From Gaiella sp. (lineage in GTDB: Bacteria; Actinomycetota; Thermoleophilia; Gaiellales; Gaiellaceae): 64,000 nt of DNA. A program made the translations under genes and the position numbers. Of this stretch, positions 24,073 to 34,874 are shown one piece after another. Under the pieces are notes generated by a model, which worked only from the letters and a program-made list of their open reading frames with translations, made no database searches and was not told the DNA's origin. The first letter of the stretch is position 1. Each line of letters begins with the position of its first letter. The stretch covers positions 868,001 to 932,000 of the forward strand of contig JAOSJZ010000001.1 of the NCBI GenBank assembly GCA_027493885.1, written 5' to 3'.

Positions 24073-26436
24073 TCAGCCGGCGAGCGCCGCCGGCCGCAGC
24101 AGCTTCCCGGGCCGCCGGAGCCCCGCGTCGCGCACCGGCGGGTTGAGGGGCTCGGCGAGCGGGGCGGCACCGAACGAGCGCCGCACCTGCTCCCGCGGCG
24201 GGGTGCCGTAGGTCGTCGTCCGCTGTCGCGGCCGGCGGCCGGCCGAGCGGATCAGCTCCTCCATCGCCTCGGGCGGCAGCTCCTGCCCCCACTCCGAGCC
24301 CGCTGCGCGGGAGATCGACTCGTTCATCAGCGTGCCGCCGAGGTCGTTGACGCCCGCGGCGAGCGCCTGCCGGACGCCCTCCGGCCCGAGCTTGACCCAG
24401 CTCGCCTGGATGTTCGTGATCGAGGGGTGGAGCGCGAGCCGCGCGACCGCGTGAAGAAGCAGCGTCTCGCCGAACGTCGGGCCCCGCCGCGCCCGTCCCT
24501 TGAGGTAGATCGGCGCCTCCATGGGGACGAACGGCAGTGGCACGAGCTCGGTGAAGCCGCCCGAGCGGGCCTGCTGCGCACGCGCCCGGAGCAGGTGCCG
24601 CGCCCAGTGCACGGTTCGCTCCACGTGGCCGAACATGATCGTCACGTTCGAGCGCAGCCCCACCGCGTGCGCCGCCCCGTGCACCTCGAGCCACTGGTCG
24701 GTCGTCACCTTGTCCGGGCAGATGATCGCCCGCACCTCGTCGTCGAGAATCTCCGCAGCCGTCCCCGGGAGCGAGCCGAGACCGAGATCGCGGAGCCGCG
24801 TGAGGTACGGCTCGAGATCGAGGCCCAGCGTCGCCGCGCCCTGCCAGACCTCGAGCGCGGAGAAGGCATGGACGTGGATCCCGGGGACTGCGTCCTTGAT
24901 CGCCGAGACGACGCCCGCGTAGTAGTCACCGGTGAAGGACGGGTGGATGCCGCCCTGGAGACAGACCTCGGTCGCACCGCGCTCCCACGCCTCCTCGACC
25001 CGCCGGACGATCTCCTCCTCGGGAACGAGATAGGCAGGCCCACGCAGGTTCTCGGCGAGCTTGCCCTTCGAGAACGCGCAGAAGCCGCAGCGGAAGTAGC
25101 AGACGTTCGTGTACTGGACGTTCCTGGTGACGACGTACGTGACGTCGTCGCCGCAGGTCTCCCGCCGGAGCGCGTCGGCCGCCGCGAAGACACGCTCGCG
25201 CTCTCTCCCGCGCGCGGCGAAGAGGCGGACGAGCTCCTCCTCTCCGAGCTCCTCGCCCAAGAGCCCGACCGGTGCCGGGTCACGGCCGACGACGAACGGC
25301 ACGGAAACCGGCTCTCCGGGCGCCCAGCGATCTTCGCGCGCGAGACCGTGGGCGTCGGCTGCCCGCCTGATCGCCGGCGCGACCGCCGGGTCGGCCCAAC
25401 GCTCCAGGTCGGCCACGTGCTCGGGGTACAGCGGCAACCGCGGCGCGAGCTCGAGCCCGCGCGAGCGGCACGCCTCACGGAGCCGCTCGACGGCCGGCCA
25501 CGGCGCCTCGGGGTTGACGTGATCGACGGTCACCGGCGAGACGCCTCCCCAGTCGTCGATCCCCGCGTCGAGCAGGAGCGGAAAGTCGTCGTAGGCGAGG
25601 TTCGGCGGCGCCTGCACGTGGACGTCGGGACCGAGCACGATCCGGGCGACCGCAACCGACCAGAGGTGCTCCTCCACCGTCGCATCCGGGCGGTCGGCCA
25701 TCCGCGTCCCAGGCTTGGCACGGAAGTTCTGGACGATCACCTCGCGCAGGTGGCCGCGCTCGCCCGCGAGCTCGCGCAGCGCGAGGAGAGCCTCGATCCG
25801 CTCCTCCCTCGTCTCGCCGATCCCGACCAGGATGCCGCTCGTGAAGGGAATCGCGAGCTCCCCGGCGAGACGCATCGTCTCGAGACGGCGTGCCGGCACC
25901 TTGTCCGGCGACGCCCAGTGCGGGCCGCCGCGAGCCGCGAGTCGCTCGGCGGTCGTCTCGAGCATGAGCCCCATCGACGCCGCCACCGGCCGCAGCGCGG
26001 CAAGCTCCTCACGCGTCATCACGCCCGGGTTGAGGTGCGGCAGCAGCCCCGTCTCGTCGAGCACCCGCCGCGCGCACCGGGCGAGGTACTCGAGCGTCGT
26101 CGCACAGCCGAGCGCCGCGAGCTCCTCGCGCGCGACGCGGTACCGGGCCTCGGGCCGGTCGCCGAGTGTGAACAGCGCCTCCGTGCAGCCGGCCTCGGCC
26201 CCCGCCCGCGCGATCGCGAGCACCTCGTCCTCGGTGAGGTACGCCCGCTCGCCGCGCCGCGGCGGCCGCGCGAAGGTGCAGTAGCCGCACACGTCGCGGC
26301 AGAGCGTCGTCAGCGGAACGAAGACTTTCGGCGAGTACGTGACGAGCGTGCCCGTGCCCCGTGCGCGGACGCGCCGGGCGTCGGCCATCAGGTCGTTCAG
26401 CGGCGCAGTGAGGAGCTCGGAGACGAGGTGTGCCAT
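24073..26436 (-). CDS. fbiC: FbiC, fused CofG/CofH 7,8-didemethyl-8-hydroxy-5-deazariboflavin (FO) synthase
   Basis: A 787-residue enzyme with two radical-SAM domains that together make FO, the chromophore of coenzyme F420. The N-terminal CofG-like half has the cluster motif CRDVCGYCTF (about residue 46), and the C-terminal CofH-like half has CYFRCGFCAFSKG (about residue 455). HPSFTGDYY, QASWVKLG and GTLMNESISRAAG are typical of the second half. The fused form is usual in actinobacteria. It is consistent with the F420-dependent oxidoreductase at 40143. A TATGCT box upstream suggests a leader of about 35 nt. Confidence 0.95.
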   Translation of the reverse strand: MAHLVSELLTAPLNDLMADARRVRARGTGTLVTYSPKVFVPLTTLCRDVCGYCTFARPPRRGERAYLTEDEVLAIARAGAEAGCTEALFTLGDRPEARYRVAREELAALGCATTLEYLARCARRVLDETGLLPHLNPGVMTREELAALRPVAASMGLMLETTAERLAARGGPHWASPDKVPARRLETMRLAGELAIPFTSGILVGIGETREERIEALLALRELAGERGHLREVIVQNFRAKPGTRMADRPDATVEEHLWSVAVARIVLGPDVHVQAPPNLAYDDFPLLLDAGIDDWGGVSPVTVDHVNPEAPWPAVERLREACRSRGLELAPRLPLYPEHVADLERWADPAVAPAIRRAADAHGLAREDRWAPGEPVSVPFVVGRDPAPVGLLGEELGEEELVRLFAARGRERERVFAAADALRRETCGDDVTYVVTRNVQYTNVCYFRCGFCAFSKGKLAENLRGPAYLVPEEEIVRRVEEAWERGATEVCLQGGIHPSFTGDYYAGVVSAIKDAVPGIHVHAFSALEVWQGAATLGLDLEPYLTRLRDLGLGSLPGTAAEILDDEVRAIICPDKVTTDQWLEVHGAAHAVGLRSNVTIMFGHVERTVHWARHLLRARAQQARSGGFTELVPLPFVPMEAPIYLKGRARRGPTFGETLLLHAVARLALHPSITNIQASWVKLGPEGVRQALAAGVNDLGGTLMNESISRAAGSEWGQELPPEAMEELIRSAGRRPRQRTTTYGTPPREQVRRSFGAAPLAEPLNPPVRDAGLRRPGKLLRPAALAG

Positions 26437-26544
26437 CGGCGGTGGGTTGTCGCCGGGCGGTCTCCTCGCACCGGAGCCGGGAGCATACGCGAAGGCACGG
26501 CCGGGGGCACGCCGGAACCGCCGGCCTGGACGAGCGAGGACGCG

Positions 26545-27786
26545 CTACGCGCCGCGGTAGCCCCAGATCCCGCCGAAGCTCTTCCAGCTGCCCTTGTGCC
26601 AGCGCTGGAGCACCATCTGCTCGATCGGGAAGTGGTCGCCTCGGCCGGTCTTGAGCGCGATCCCCGGCAGCAGGAACGGGTTGCCGGAGAGGTTCATCGA
26701 GCCGACGACCCTGATCACGCCCTCGCGCGTCAGGTCCCTGCCGGCCTTGCGGATCGCCTCGACCGCGGTCCACGCCGCCGCCATGCCGTACACGTGGTAC
26801 ACGTCGTCGACGTCGGCCCCGGGCGCGTGGCGCTTCATGACCGTGCGGTAGAGCTTCATCGCGGAGTCGTCCTTCCACTTGGGGTCGGTCGGATCCTTGA
26901 GGAAGGCGATCGAGACCGAGCCCTCGACGACGTCGTTCGAGCCACCCTCGGAGGCGAGCTGCATGATGTTCGACGCGGACGAGACGGCGTTGGCCAGCGA
27001 CAGCTTGGGCTTCCAGCCCAGCTTGTTCGCGTAGACGAAGGCCTGGATCGAGAACTTCGGCGTCGCGAACACGGCGAAGACGTTTGCGCCGGCGGAGCGC
27101 AACCTCGCGACCTGGGCCTGCACGTCGCTCGCGGTCACCTCGTACGGCTGCGCCGCGACGATCCGCACGCGTGAGCGCTCGATGCCCTTCTTGAGCCCGC
27201 GGAGGAGGTCTTTCCCGTAGTCGTCGTTCTGGAACAGCACCGCGACCCTGGCGGTGCCCTGCGTGCGGGCGAGGTACTTGCCGAGCACCCAGCCCTCGGA
27301 CCGGTAGCTGGGCTGGAGCCCGATCGTGTACGGGTACCTGGCCGCGTCGCTGCCGAAGGCCGTCGCGCCGGAGGCGGCGAAGAGCTGGGGCACCTTCTCT
27401 GCGTTCAGGTAGTCGCGCACCGCGAGGTTCTGCTCCGTCCCGAGCGCGTTGAAGATCGCGAACACCTTGTCCTGCTCGACGAGCTGCCTCGTCGCCTGCA
27501 CGGTCTGCGCGGGGTTGTAGGCGTCGTCGACGATCGTGTTCTGAATCTTGCGACCGTTGACGCCGCCGCGCGCGTTGACGTACTTGAAGTACGCGTCCGC
27601 GCCGCGTGCGACCGAGGCGTAGGCCGAGGCGGGCCCGGTGAGCGGTGCGGTCGTGCCGAGGAGGATCGACGTCTGCGTCACGCCCGGGTCGGCCGACGAA
27701 CGGGTCGGGCCCGCAAGCGCGGCGGTAGCACCCGTGGCGAGTGCGAGGGCGAGCACCGTCAGCGCGAACGCGATCTTCCTGGACAT
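26545..27786 (-). CDS. Branched-chain amino acid-type ABC transporter substrate-binding protein
   Basis: A 413-residue secreted binding protein of the LivJ/periplasmic-binding type I fold. A signal peptide (about residues 1-26, ending ALA) is followed by ILLGTTAPLTGPASAYASVA, less its outer residue, VNGRKIQNTIVDDAYNPAQT, and VAVLFQNDDYGKDLL. No lipobox Cys is seen. ATG 27786 follows an AAGGAG site 9 nt upstream, and a TACGAT box further up gives a normal leader. No permease or ATPase genes are adjacent, so it is an orphan component here. Ligand may be an amino acid or an aromatic acid. Confidence 0.88.
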   Translation of the reverse strand: MSRKIAFALTVLALALATGATAALAGPTRSSADPGVTQTSILLGTTAPLTGPASAYASVARGADAYFKYVNARGGVNGRKIQNTIVDDAYNPAQTVQATRQLVEQDKVFAIFNALGTEQNLAVRDYLNAEKVPQLFAASGATAFGSDAARYPYTIGLQPSYRSEGWVLGKYLARTQGTARVAVLFQNDDYGKDLLRGLKKGIERSRVRIVAAQPYEVTASDVQAQVARLRSAGANVFAVFATPKFSIQAFVYANKLGWKPKLSLANAVSSASNIMQLASEGGSNDVVEGSVSIAFLKDPTDPKWKDDSAMKLYRTVMKRHAPGADVDDVYHVYGMAAAWTAVEAIRKAGRDLTREGVIRVVGSMNLSGNPFLLPGIALKTGRGDHFPIEQMVLQRWHKGSWKSFGGIWGYRGA

Positions 27787-27869
27787 CCGGTCGGGCTCCT
27801 TGCGGTTCGGGATCTCGGACGCGGCCGATCGTAACGGCGCCTTGTCAGCGCTTTGTGAGGGTTCGCGGG

Positions 27870-28875
27870 TCAGGCGAGCCTGGGCGCGCCGACGAGCGAG
27901 AGCCCCGCCGCGCCCGACAGCAGCAACGCCCCCGCGGCCACCCAGAGGGCGGTCACCTCGCGAGGGGCTGTCCTCACGGCCGACCCGCGACCCGAGCCCG
28001 GCGTAGACCTTCTCCAACGCGGCGGCACTCTGGGCGTCGAACGACTCGGCACCCGTGTACTCGGCGATCGCGCCAAGCGTCTCGCGGTCGGGCGGCACGG
28101 GAATCACCTGCTCTTGACCGGGTGGGCCCGCGAGGATCGTGCCGCCGTCGGTACCGAGGGCGACCGTGAAGACCGGGACGCCGGCCGTCTGCGCGCGCTC
28201 GGCCCCCTGGCCGGGGCTCAGGAGGCCGCGCGTCTGCGCGCCGTCCGAGAGGAGCAGGATCGACGCCAGCGCCCGGCCCTTGTCATCCCGGAGCTGCGCC
28301 CGCGGCGGCGCGGCCACTCCGTCCGCCGCGCGTCCCGTGGCCGAGCGGGCGAGCTCGACGGCCCGCGCGATCCCGTCGCCGAGCGCCGTTCCGAACCCCG
28401 GGCCGAGCACGTCGATTCCCTGCTCGAGCCGGGCGCGGTCGACCGTCGGCGGGACGACCACCTGCGCCTCGTCCGAGAACGAGACGATCCCGACGCGCAG
28501 CGACGACGGGGCACGCTCGAGGAACGAGTGCATCGCCCGCTTCGCCGCGGCCAGCCGTGTCGGCTTGACGTCCGTCGCCCGCATCGATCCGGACGTGTCG
28601 ACGACGAGCACGACGCTCGCCCGCTCGTTCGGCGCCTTCACCGTGACCGTCGGTCGGGCGAACGCGACGCAGAGCGCCGTCAGCGCCGCGAGCAGGAGCG
28701 CTACGGGAGCGTGACGGCGCCATGCACGGCGCCCGCCGGCCACGCCGGCGAGCACCTCGAGGTTCGTGTAGCGCACCGCGTAGCGAGGCGGGCGGCGCTG
28801 CAGGAGCCAGTACCCGAGCGCCGCCAGCGGCACCACGAGCAGCGTGGCCAGCAGCGCGGGCGCCTCGAAGCTCAT
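27870..28875 (-). CDS. VWA-domain membrane protein (BatA-like), C-terminus frameshifted
   Basis: About 335 residues when repaired. The N-terminal part holds two hydrophobic helices and an RRPPRYAVRYTNLEVL-type BatA segment, then a von Willebrand A domain with MIDAS DTSGSM, followed by LLLSDGAQTRG. After LEKVYAGLGSRVG one extra base (about 27978-27981) moves the frame. In the other frame, TAPREVTALWVAAGALLLSG gives the expected C-terminal membrane helix and a stop at 27870. Without the correction, the frame runs through the promoter and signal of the next gene, which is implausible. ATG 28875 overlaps the preceding stop by 4 nt. Confidence 0.8.
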
Positions 28876-29603
28876 CGCGCCCCTCGCGAGCAGAGGCTGT
28901 GGAGCTGGAGGTCGACGCGCATGGTCTGCGGCACTGTCGGCGAGACCGCGGCGACGGCGACCACACGCCTCCCGGTGACGGTCCGCCGGACGGTCACGGC
29001 GCGGAGGAGCGTCTGTCCGGGCTCGGTCTCGGTGCTGAACGCATACGCGTGACTCGTGCCGAGGAGCCGCGTCCCGGCCGGGCACCCGCCGATCGCCCGC
29101 ACCGAGGCGCCCGAGACGAGGCGCTTGCGGACGACGCGCCGGTCGAGCGCCTTCACGGGCGCGAACGCGGCCGGGCGCCGGTACGCCGTCTCGCCGCGCC
29201 CGCCGCCGCCCGACGTCGGGATGCAGCCGATGAACGGCTGGAACGCCGTCGCACGTGCCGCCGCGCCGGTGTAGAGCGCGCTGAAGACGACCTCCCGACC
29301 GGTCGTGACGCCGGGTGAGACAGGAGAGCCGTTCTCGCCGCGGATGCTGACGTCGATCGCGCGATCCGACACACGCGCGTCGATCCCGGCGACGACGTAA
29401 CCCGGGAGCGGACAGCGCAGCTGCCACACGACCGTGGACGGCCCGCCACGCGTCGGGGCCGGAATCGCCACCCACGGCCCGGTGACGGGGAGGCACGTCT
29501 GGAGACCCTTGCACTCGTCGGCGGCGCGACCGTCTGGCGGGCGGCCGAGGACGGCGGCGACCGACGCCGCGAGCACCAGCGCGAGCCCTAGGCGCAGGCT
29601 CAC
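28872..29603 (-). CDS. Secreted hypothetical protein in the Bat operon
   Basis: A 243-residue protein with an N-terminal signal peptide (about residues 1-28, LALVLAASVAAVLG, cleavage near ADE). The mature part has several Cys (ECKGLQTCLPVTG, LRCPLPGY, FIGCIPTSG, GGCPAG), consistent with disulphides outside the cell. I do not recognise the family. GTG 29603 overlaps the upstream VWA stop by 4 nt, and its own stop overlaps the next VWA start by 4 nt, so it is a full member of the operon. An extracytoplasmic partner or client of the MoxR-VWA machinery is a reasonable guess. Confidence 0.75.
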   Translation of the reverse strand: MSLRLGLALVLAASVAAVLGRPPDGRAADECKGLQTCLPVTGPWVAIPAPTRGGPSTVVWQLRCPLPGYVVAGIDARVSDRAIDVSIRGENGSPVSPGVTTGREVVFSALYTGAAARATAFQPFIGCIPTSGGGGRGETAYRRPAAFAPVKALDRRVVRKRLVSGASVRAIGGCPAGTRLLGTSHAYAFSTETEPGQTLLRAVTVRRTVTGRRVVAVAAVSPTVPQTMRVDLQLHSLCSRGAR

Positions 29604-30580
29604 AGCACCCTCCGGAACCAGAGCGACGAGAGCGTGCCGCCGATCAAGAGCAGCACGGCGCCGCCGGCCGCGAAGGCGGAGGTCACCTCGACGCGCTTGC
29701 GGTCGCGCGCGAGCCGCGTGCCGAGCTCCCGGTACACCGACTCGAGCCGCGCCGCGTCGGGGGCGGCCGAGAACGAGCCGCCCGTCGTGCGCGCGACGAG
29801 ACGAAGCGTCGAGACGTCGGGCGCGACCGTGACCCGCTCGGAGAGCCCGCCCGGACGCGGCACCTCGACGACGGCGTTCCCCGTACCGAGCGCCACCGTG
29901 GAGACGGGAACCCCGAGCCGCCGCGCGCGCTGCGCCGCCGGCCCCGGCCGGATCGTGCCCGCCGTCTGCGCCCCGTCGGAGAGGAGAAGGACGGCAGCGG
30001 GTGCGCGCTGCGAAGAGGCGGGCTCCGCCTGTCGGCCGGGGCGCTGGTCGAGCGCGAGGTCGACGGAGCGCGCGATCGCGTTCCCGATCGCCGTTCCCGA
30101 CCCGAGCCGCAGCTCGGCGAGGGCGGTCTTTGCCGCCTCCCGGTCGGTCGTGGGCGGCAGCACCGGGTCCGCCGAGGTCGAGAAGGAGACGATCCCGACG
30201 CTGTAGTTGCCCGGTAGCTGGTCGAGGAACACGAGCGCGGCACGCTTCGCGGCCTCGAACCGGGAGGGCTGGACGTCCTGCGCGGCCATCGAGCGCGAGA
30301 CGTCGATCGCGAGCACCACCGTCGCTTCGTCGCGGGTGACGCTGCGGACGACGTGCGGACGCGCGATGCCGACGACGAGCAGCGCCAGAGCCGCGAGCGC
30401 GAGCGCCGGCGCGACGTGGCGTCGCCAGGCGGGCGACGAGGGCACGAGGTTCGGAACGAGCGCGGGGTTCGCAAAGCGCGCGGCGGCGCGCCGGCGCCGG
30501 CGGCCCGCGGCCACGTAGACAGCCGCGAGCGCGGGAATCAGCGCGAGGCCGACGAGCGCGAGCGGCCACCCGAACGTCAC
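29600..30580 (-). CDS. VWA-domain membrane protein (BatA-like)
   Basis: A 326-residue protein with an N-terminal pair of helices, a VWA domain and a C-terminal membrane helix, the BatA layout. The MIDAS motif is DVSRSM, followed by QDVQPSRFEAAKRA, and the VLLLSDGAQTAG strand and TVALGTGNAVVEV follow. The fold lies outside the membrane and binds a divalent metal with a protein ligand. It is intact, in contrast to its paralogue at 27870, and shows what the end of that protein should look like. GTG 30580 overlaps the DUF58 stop by 4 nt. Confidence 0.88.
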   Translation of the reverse strand: MTFGWPLALVGLALIPALAAVYVAAGRRRRRAAARFANPALVPNLVPSSPAWRRHVAPALALAALALLVVGIARPHVVRSVTRDEATVVLAIDVSRSMAAQDVQPSRFEAAKRAALVFLDQLPGNYSVGIVSFSTSADPVLPPTTDREAAKTALAELRLGSGTAIGNAIARSVDLALDQRPGRQAEPASSQRAPAAVLLLSDGAQTAGTIRPGPAAQRARRLGVPVSTVALGTGNAVVEVPRPGGLSERVTVAPDVSTLRLVARTTGGSFSAAPDAARLESVYRELGTRLARDRKRVEVTSAFAAGGAVLLLIGGTLSSLWFRRVL

Positions 30581-31502
30581 CTGCGGTGCCTCCGGAGGAA
30601 CAGCGCGAGGTCCCGGAGCCAGTCGCCGTCCGTCGAGAGGACGGCATGGGCGACGCCGGCGCTCGCGAGGTCGTGGGCGACCGTGGCTCGCTCGGCGGCC
30701 GCGGCCTCCGCGAACCGGCGCCTGAGCGCGCCGTCGTTCGTGTCCACCTGCAGCTCGTTCCCGCTCTCGGGGTCGACGAGCCAGAGCGTGCCGACGGGCT
30801 CGAGTGCCTGCTCGCGGCGGTCGCGGATCTCCATCGCGACAACCTGATGGCGACCCGCGAGCCGCAGCAGCGCCCGGCGCCAGTCCCGCGGCCCACGGAA
30901 GTCGGAGACGACGACCACGAGCGCCCGCTGGCGGGCCGCGCCGGCGACGCGTGTGAGCGCCTGCGCGAGCGGCATCCCGGCGGTGCCATCCGGCTCGTGG
31001 CCCTCGCGCAGCGCGAGGAGCAGGCCGACGAGCCCGGCCCGGCCCTGCGTCGGCGGCAGCACCCGCTCGGCGCTGCCGCCGAAGCCGACGAGCCCGACGC
31101 GGTTGCCGCGGACAGTGGCCGCGTGGCCGACGGCGAGCGTCACGCCGAGCGCAACATCCGCCTTGCGCCGGGTCGCGGTGCCGAACGTCATCGACGGGGA
31201 CAGGTCGAGCACGATCCAGGTGACGAGCACGCGCTCCGCGAGGTGAACGCGCACGTGCGGCTCGGTCGTTCGGGCCGTGACGTTCCAGTCGATCAGCCGG
31301 ACGTCGTCGCCGGGGACGTACGGCCGTACCTGCGCGAGCTCGGTCCCGCGACCGAGCAACGACGAGCGGTGATCTCCCGCGAGCAGGCCGTCCACCCGGC
31401 GCGCGACGGTCAGCTCGAGCGCCTTGAGCAGACCCTCCGAGACCGGCCCCGGCCCGGGGCGGTCGGCCGTCGGCTCGGTGCCGAGCGCCTTCAGGACGCG
31501 GA

Positions 31503-31506
<4 letters not shown>
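30577..31506 (-). CDS. DUF58 protein of the MoxR/Bat operon
   Basis: A 309-residue protein with the DUF58 signature GRGTELAQVRPYVPGDDVRL followed by IDWNVTAR. A cryptic VWA-like part has VLDLSPSM (DxSxS) and VVVVSDFRGPRDW. In this conserved gene set, MoxR AAA+ ATPase, DUF58 and VWA proteins act together, probably in metal insertion or protein maturation at the envelope. GTG 31506 overlaps the moxR stop by 4 nt. Confidence 0.9.
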
Positions 31507-32557
<1,051 letters not shown>

Positions 32558-32715
32558 GTGTGCTCCTCGTGTCGACGTCGGATGCGAGCGGCGCCGGGCG
32601 GCGCGCCCGTTGACCGATGGTAGACGGCGACCCAGACCCCCATGTTGCGGGGTCGTTACGGGTCGGCAGACGGCTCTCGGTGAAACGCCCGCCCGGACGC
32701 TCTAGCATCGCACCC

Positions 32716-33876
32716 ATGGACTTCCGCGACACGCCGGACGAAGCACGCTTTCGCGAGCAGGTCCGCGCCTGGTTCGACGCGAACCTGCCCGACCAGCTGC
32801 GCGCGCACCCCGGCGGCGAGGCGCGTTTCGAGGGCTCCGACCTCAAGGCCTGGAGCCGCGCCCTGTACGACGGAGGCTGGGTCGGGATCTCGTGGCCCGA
32901 GGAGTACGGCGGCCGCGGCCTCGCCCCCCGCTTCCAGGCGATCTATCTCGAGGAGGAGGCCCGCGCGGAGGCACCGCCCCACATCGGCGTGATCGGGCTC
33001 GGGATGGCGGGGCCGACGATCATCACGCGCGGTACCGAGGCGCAGAAGGCCCGCTACCTGCAGCCCCTCCTGGCCGCGGAGGAGATCTGGTGCCAGGGGT
33101 TCTCGGAGCCGGGCGCGGGCTCTGACCTCGCGGGCGTCCGCGCCTCGGCGCGACTCGAAGGCGACCGGTTCGTCCTCGACGGTCAGAAGGTGTGGTCGTC
33201 GCACGCGCACATCGCCGACTTCTGCATCCTGCTCGCCCGCTCCGATCCCGCGTCGGAGCGCCACGCCGGCCTCACGTTCCTCATCGTCGACATGCACGCC
33301 CAGGGCGTCGACGTGCGCCCGCTCCGGCAGATCACCGGGGAGGCCGAGTTCAACGAGATCTTCCTGAGCGGGGTCGCGGTGCCGCTCGAGAACGTGATCG
33401 GCGACGTGGGCGGCGGCTGGGACGTCGCGATGACGACGCTCCTCCACGAGCGCGGCACGCTCGGCTTCGCGCTCGTCGCACGGCTCGAGGTGCAGGTGCG
33501 GAAGCTGCTCGCGCTCGCCGCCGACCGTGGCGCGACGCCGGCGCAGCGGGAGGCGATCGCCCGCGAGTGGACGCATCTCCAGGCGCTGCGCGTCACCGCG
33601 TACCGCTCGCTCTCGGCGCTCGAACGCACCGGTATCCCAGGGCCCGAGGGGTCGATCCTCAAGCTCCAGTGGTCGGAGGCGAACCAGCGCGTGACGAAGC
33701 TCGCGCTCGAGCTGCTCGGCCCCGACGCCCAGCTCCTGCCCCCGAATGCCCCCTACGGCGGCTACTGGACGTTGCAGCAGCTCCGGAGCCGCGGGAACAC
33801 GATCGAGGCAGGCACCTCGGAGATCCTCCGCAACATCCTCGCCGAGCGTGTCCTCGGCCTGCCGAGGTCGCGCTGA
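32716..33876 (+). CDS. Acyl-CoA dehydrogenase, large subunit of a two-gene pair
   Basis: A 386-residue FAD enzyme that introduces a trans-2 double bond into an acyl-CoA. It has WCQGFSEPGAGSDLAG (FAD/substrate loop), WSSHAHIADFCILLA and the C-terminal NTIEAGTSEILRN. The next gene overlaps by one base and encodes a shorter, divergent homologue. Such pairs often form alpha2beta2 heterotetramers for bulky substrates such as steroid or bile-acid side chains (FadE28/FadE29 type in actinobacteria). ATG 32716 has TAGCAT 13 nt upstream and no Shine-Dalgarno, so it is leaderless. Confidence 0.92.
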   Translation: MDFRDTPDEARFREQVRAWFDANLPDQLRAHPGGEARFEGSDLKAWSRALYDGGWVGISWPEEYGGRGLAPRFQAIYLEEEARAEAPPHIGVIGLGMAGPTIITRGTEAQKARYLQPLLAAEEIWCQGFSEPGAGSDLAGVRASARLEGDRFVLDGQKVWSSHAHIADFCILLARSDPASERHAGLTFLIVDMHAQGVDVRPLRQITGEAEFNEIFLSGVAVPLENVIGDVGGGWDVAMTTLLHERGTLGFALVARLEVQVRKLLALAADRGATPAQREAIAREWTHLQALRVTAYRSLSALERTGIPGPEGSILKLQWSEANQRVTKLALELLGPDAQLLPPNAPYGGYWTLQQLRSRGNTIEAGTSEILRNILAERVLGLPRSR

Positions 33877-34793
33877 TGGACCTCTCGTTCACGCCCCTCC
33901 AGGACGAGCTTCGCGCCCAGGCGCGCGGGTTCCTCGAGACGAACGCCGAGCCTGCGTGGAGCGAGCTCGCGGAGCTCGGCTGGACGGGTGCCGCCGTCGC
34001 CGAGGAGCACGGCGGAGCGGGCCTCGGCTTCCTCGAGGAGGCGGTGCTCCACGAGGAGGCGGGCCGTGCGCTCCTGCACGCGCCGCTCTGGTCGACGTCG
34101 ACGCTCCTCCCCTTCCTGCCGGTGGAGGACCAGGTCGCCGTCGCGGCCGGCGAGGCAAGCTGGACGCTCGCGCTCGGCCCGCTCGTCCCCGATCTCGACA
34201 CGGCCACGCACGTCGGGGTCGTGGGCGGCGACACGATCTGGGAGCTCCAGGGGGCGGAGCGCGAGATTCTTGCGACGAGCGACGAGAGCCGTCCGCTCGG
34301 CGTCGTCTCCGGCGGCGCGGCCGGCCGCGCGCTCTGCGCCTCCGACGTCCTGCCGGCGGTGCGCACGCGCTCGCTCGCGATCCTTGCGCTCGAGGCTGTC
34401 GGCGTCGGCGCCCGCGCACTCGAGCTCAGCATCGCGTACGTCGCCGACCGCGAGCAGTTCGGGCGCCGGATCGGCTCCTACCAGGCAGTCGCGCACCCGC
34501 TCGCAAGCTCCCACGCCGAGATCGAGCTGGCCCGCTCGCTCGCGTGGTGGGCGGCGTGGTGTGTCGCACAGGACGAGCCGGAAGCGCCCGTCGCGGCCGC
34601 CGCGGCGAAGGCCGACGCGGCCGACGCCGCCGTCCTGGCCTGCGAGCGCGCGATCCAGGTGCACGGCGGGATCGGCTTCACCTGGGAGCACGTGCTGCAC
34701 CGGCTGTACAAGCGTGCGCTCGCGATCCAGACCTGGGAAGCCTCGTCCGCTCAGCTCCGCGGCGAGGTCGCGAGCCATCTGCTCGGTGGCTGA
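33876..34793 (+). CDS. Acyl-CoA dehydrogenase, small subunit of the pair
   Basis: A 305-residue acyl-CoA dehydrogenase homologue that lacks part of the middle beta domain loops. DREQFGRRIGSYQAVAHPLA and ACERAIQVHGGIGFTWEH are conserved C-terminal motifs. In heterotetrameric enzymes the FAD site is completed across such a pair. It starts at ATG 33876, sharing one base with the preceding stop (TGATG). Substrate is unknown, but pairing and the neighbouring hydratase suggest one beta-oxidation-like path. Confidence 0.9.
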   Translation: MDLSFTPLQDELRAQARGFLETNAEPAWSELAELGWTGAAVAEEHGGAGLGFLEEAVLHEEAGRALLHAPLWSTSTLLPFLPVEDQVAVAAGEASWTLALGPLVPDLDTATHVGVVGGDTIWELQGAEREILATSDESRPLGVVSGGAAGRALCASDVLPAVRTRSLAILALEAVGVGARALELSIAYVADREQFGRRIGSYQAVAHPLASSHAEIELARSLAWWAAWCVAQDEPEAPVAAAAAKADAADAAVLACERAIQVHGGIGFTWEHVLHRLYKRALAIQTWEASSAQLRGEVASHLLGG

Positions 34794-34874
34794 CCGATGC
34801 TCCGGCGCTCGGCACGGCCGCGCCCCGGGGCGGTTGGCGCACGCCGGGGCGCCGATAATCGCTAGAACAGCCGG

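Noticed and set aside
26545..29514. A single giant protein joining the VWA gene, an intergenic promoter and the amino acid-binding protein
   Set aside because: The joined part translates a promoter and ribosome-binding site and skips the VWA C-terminal membrane helix, which is present in another frame. A one-base indel explains it.
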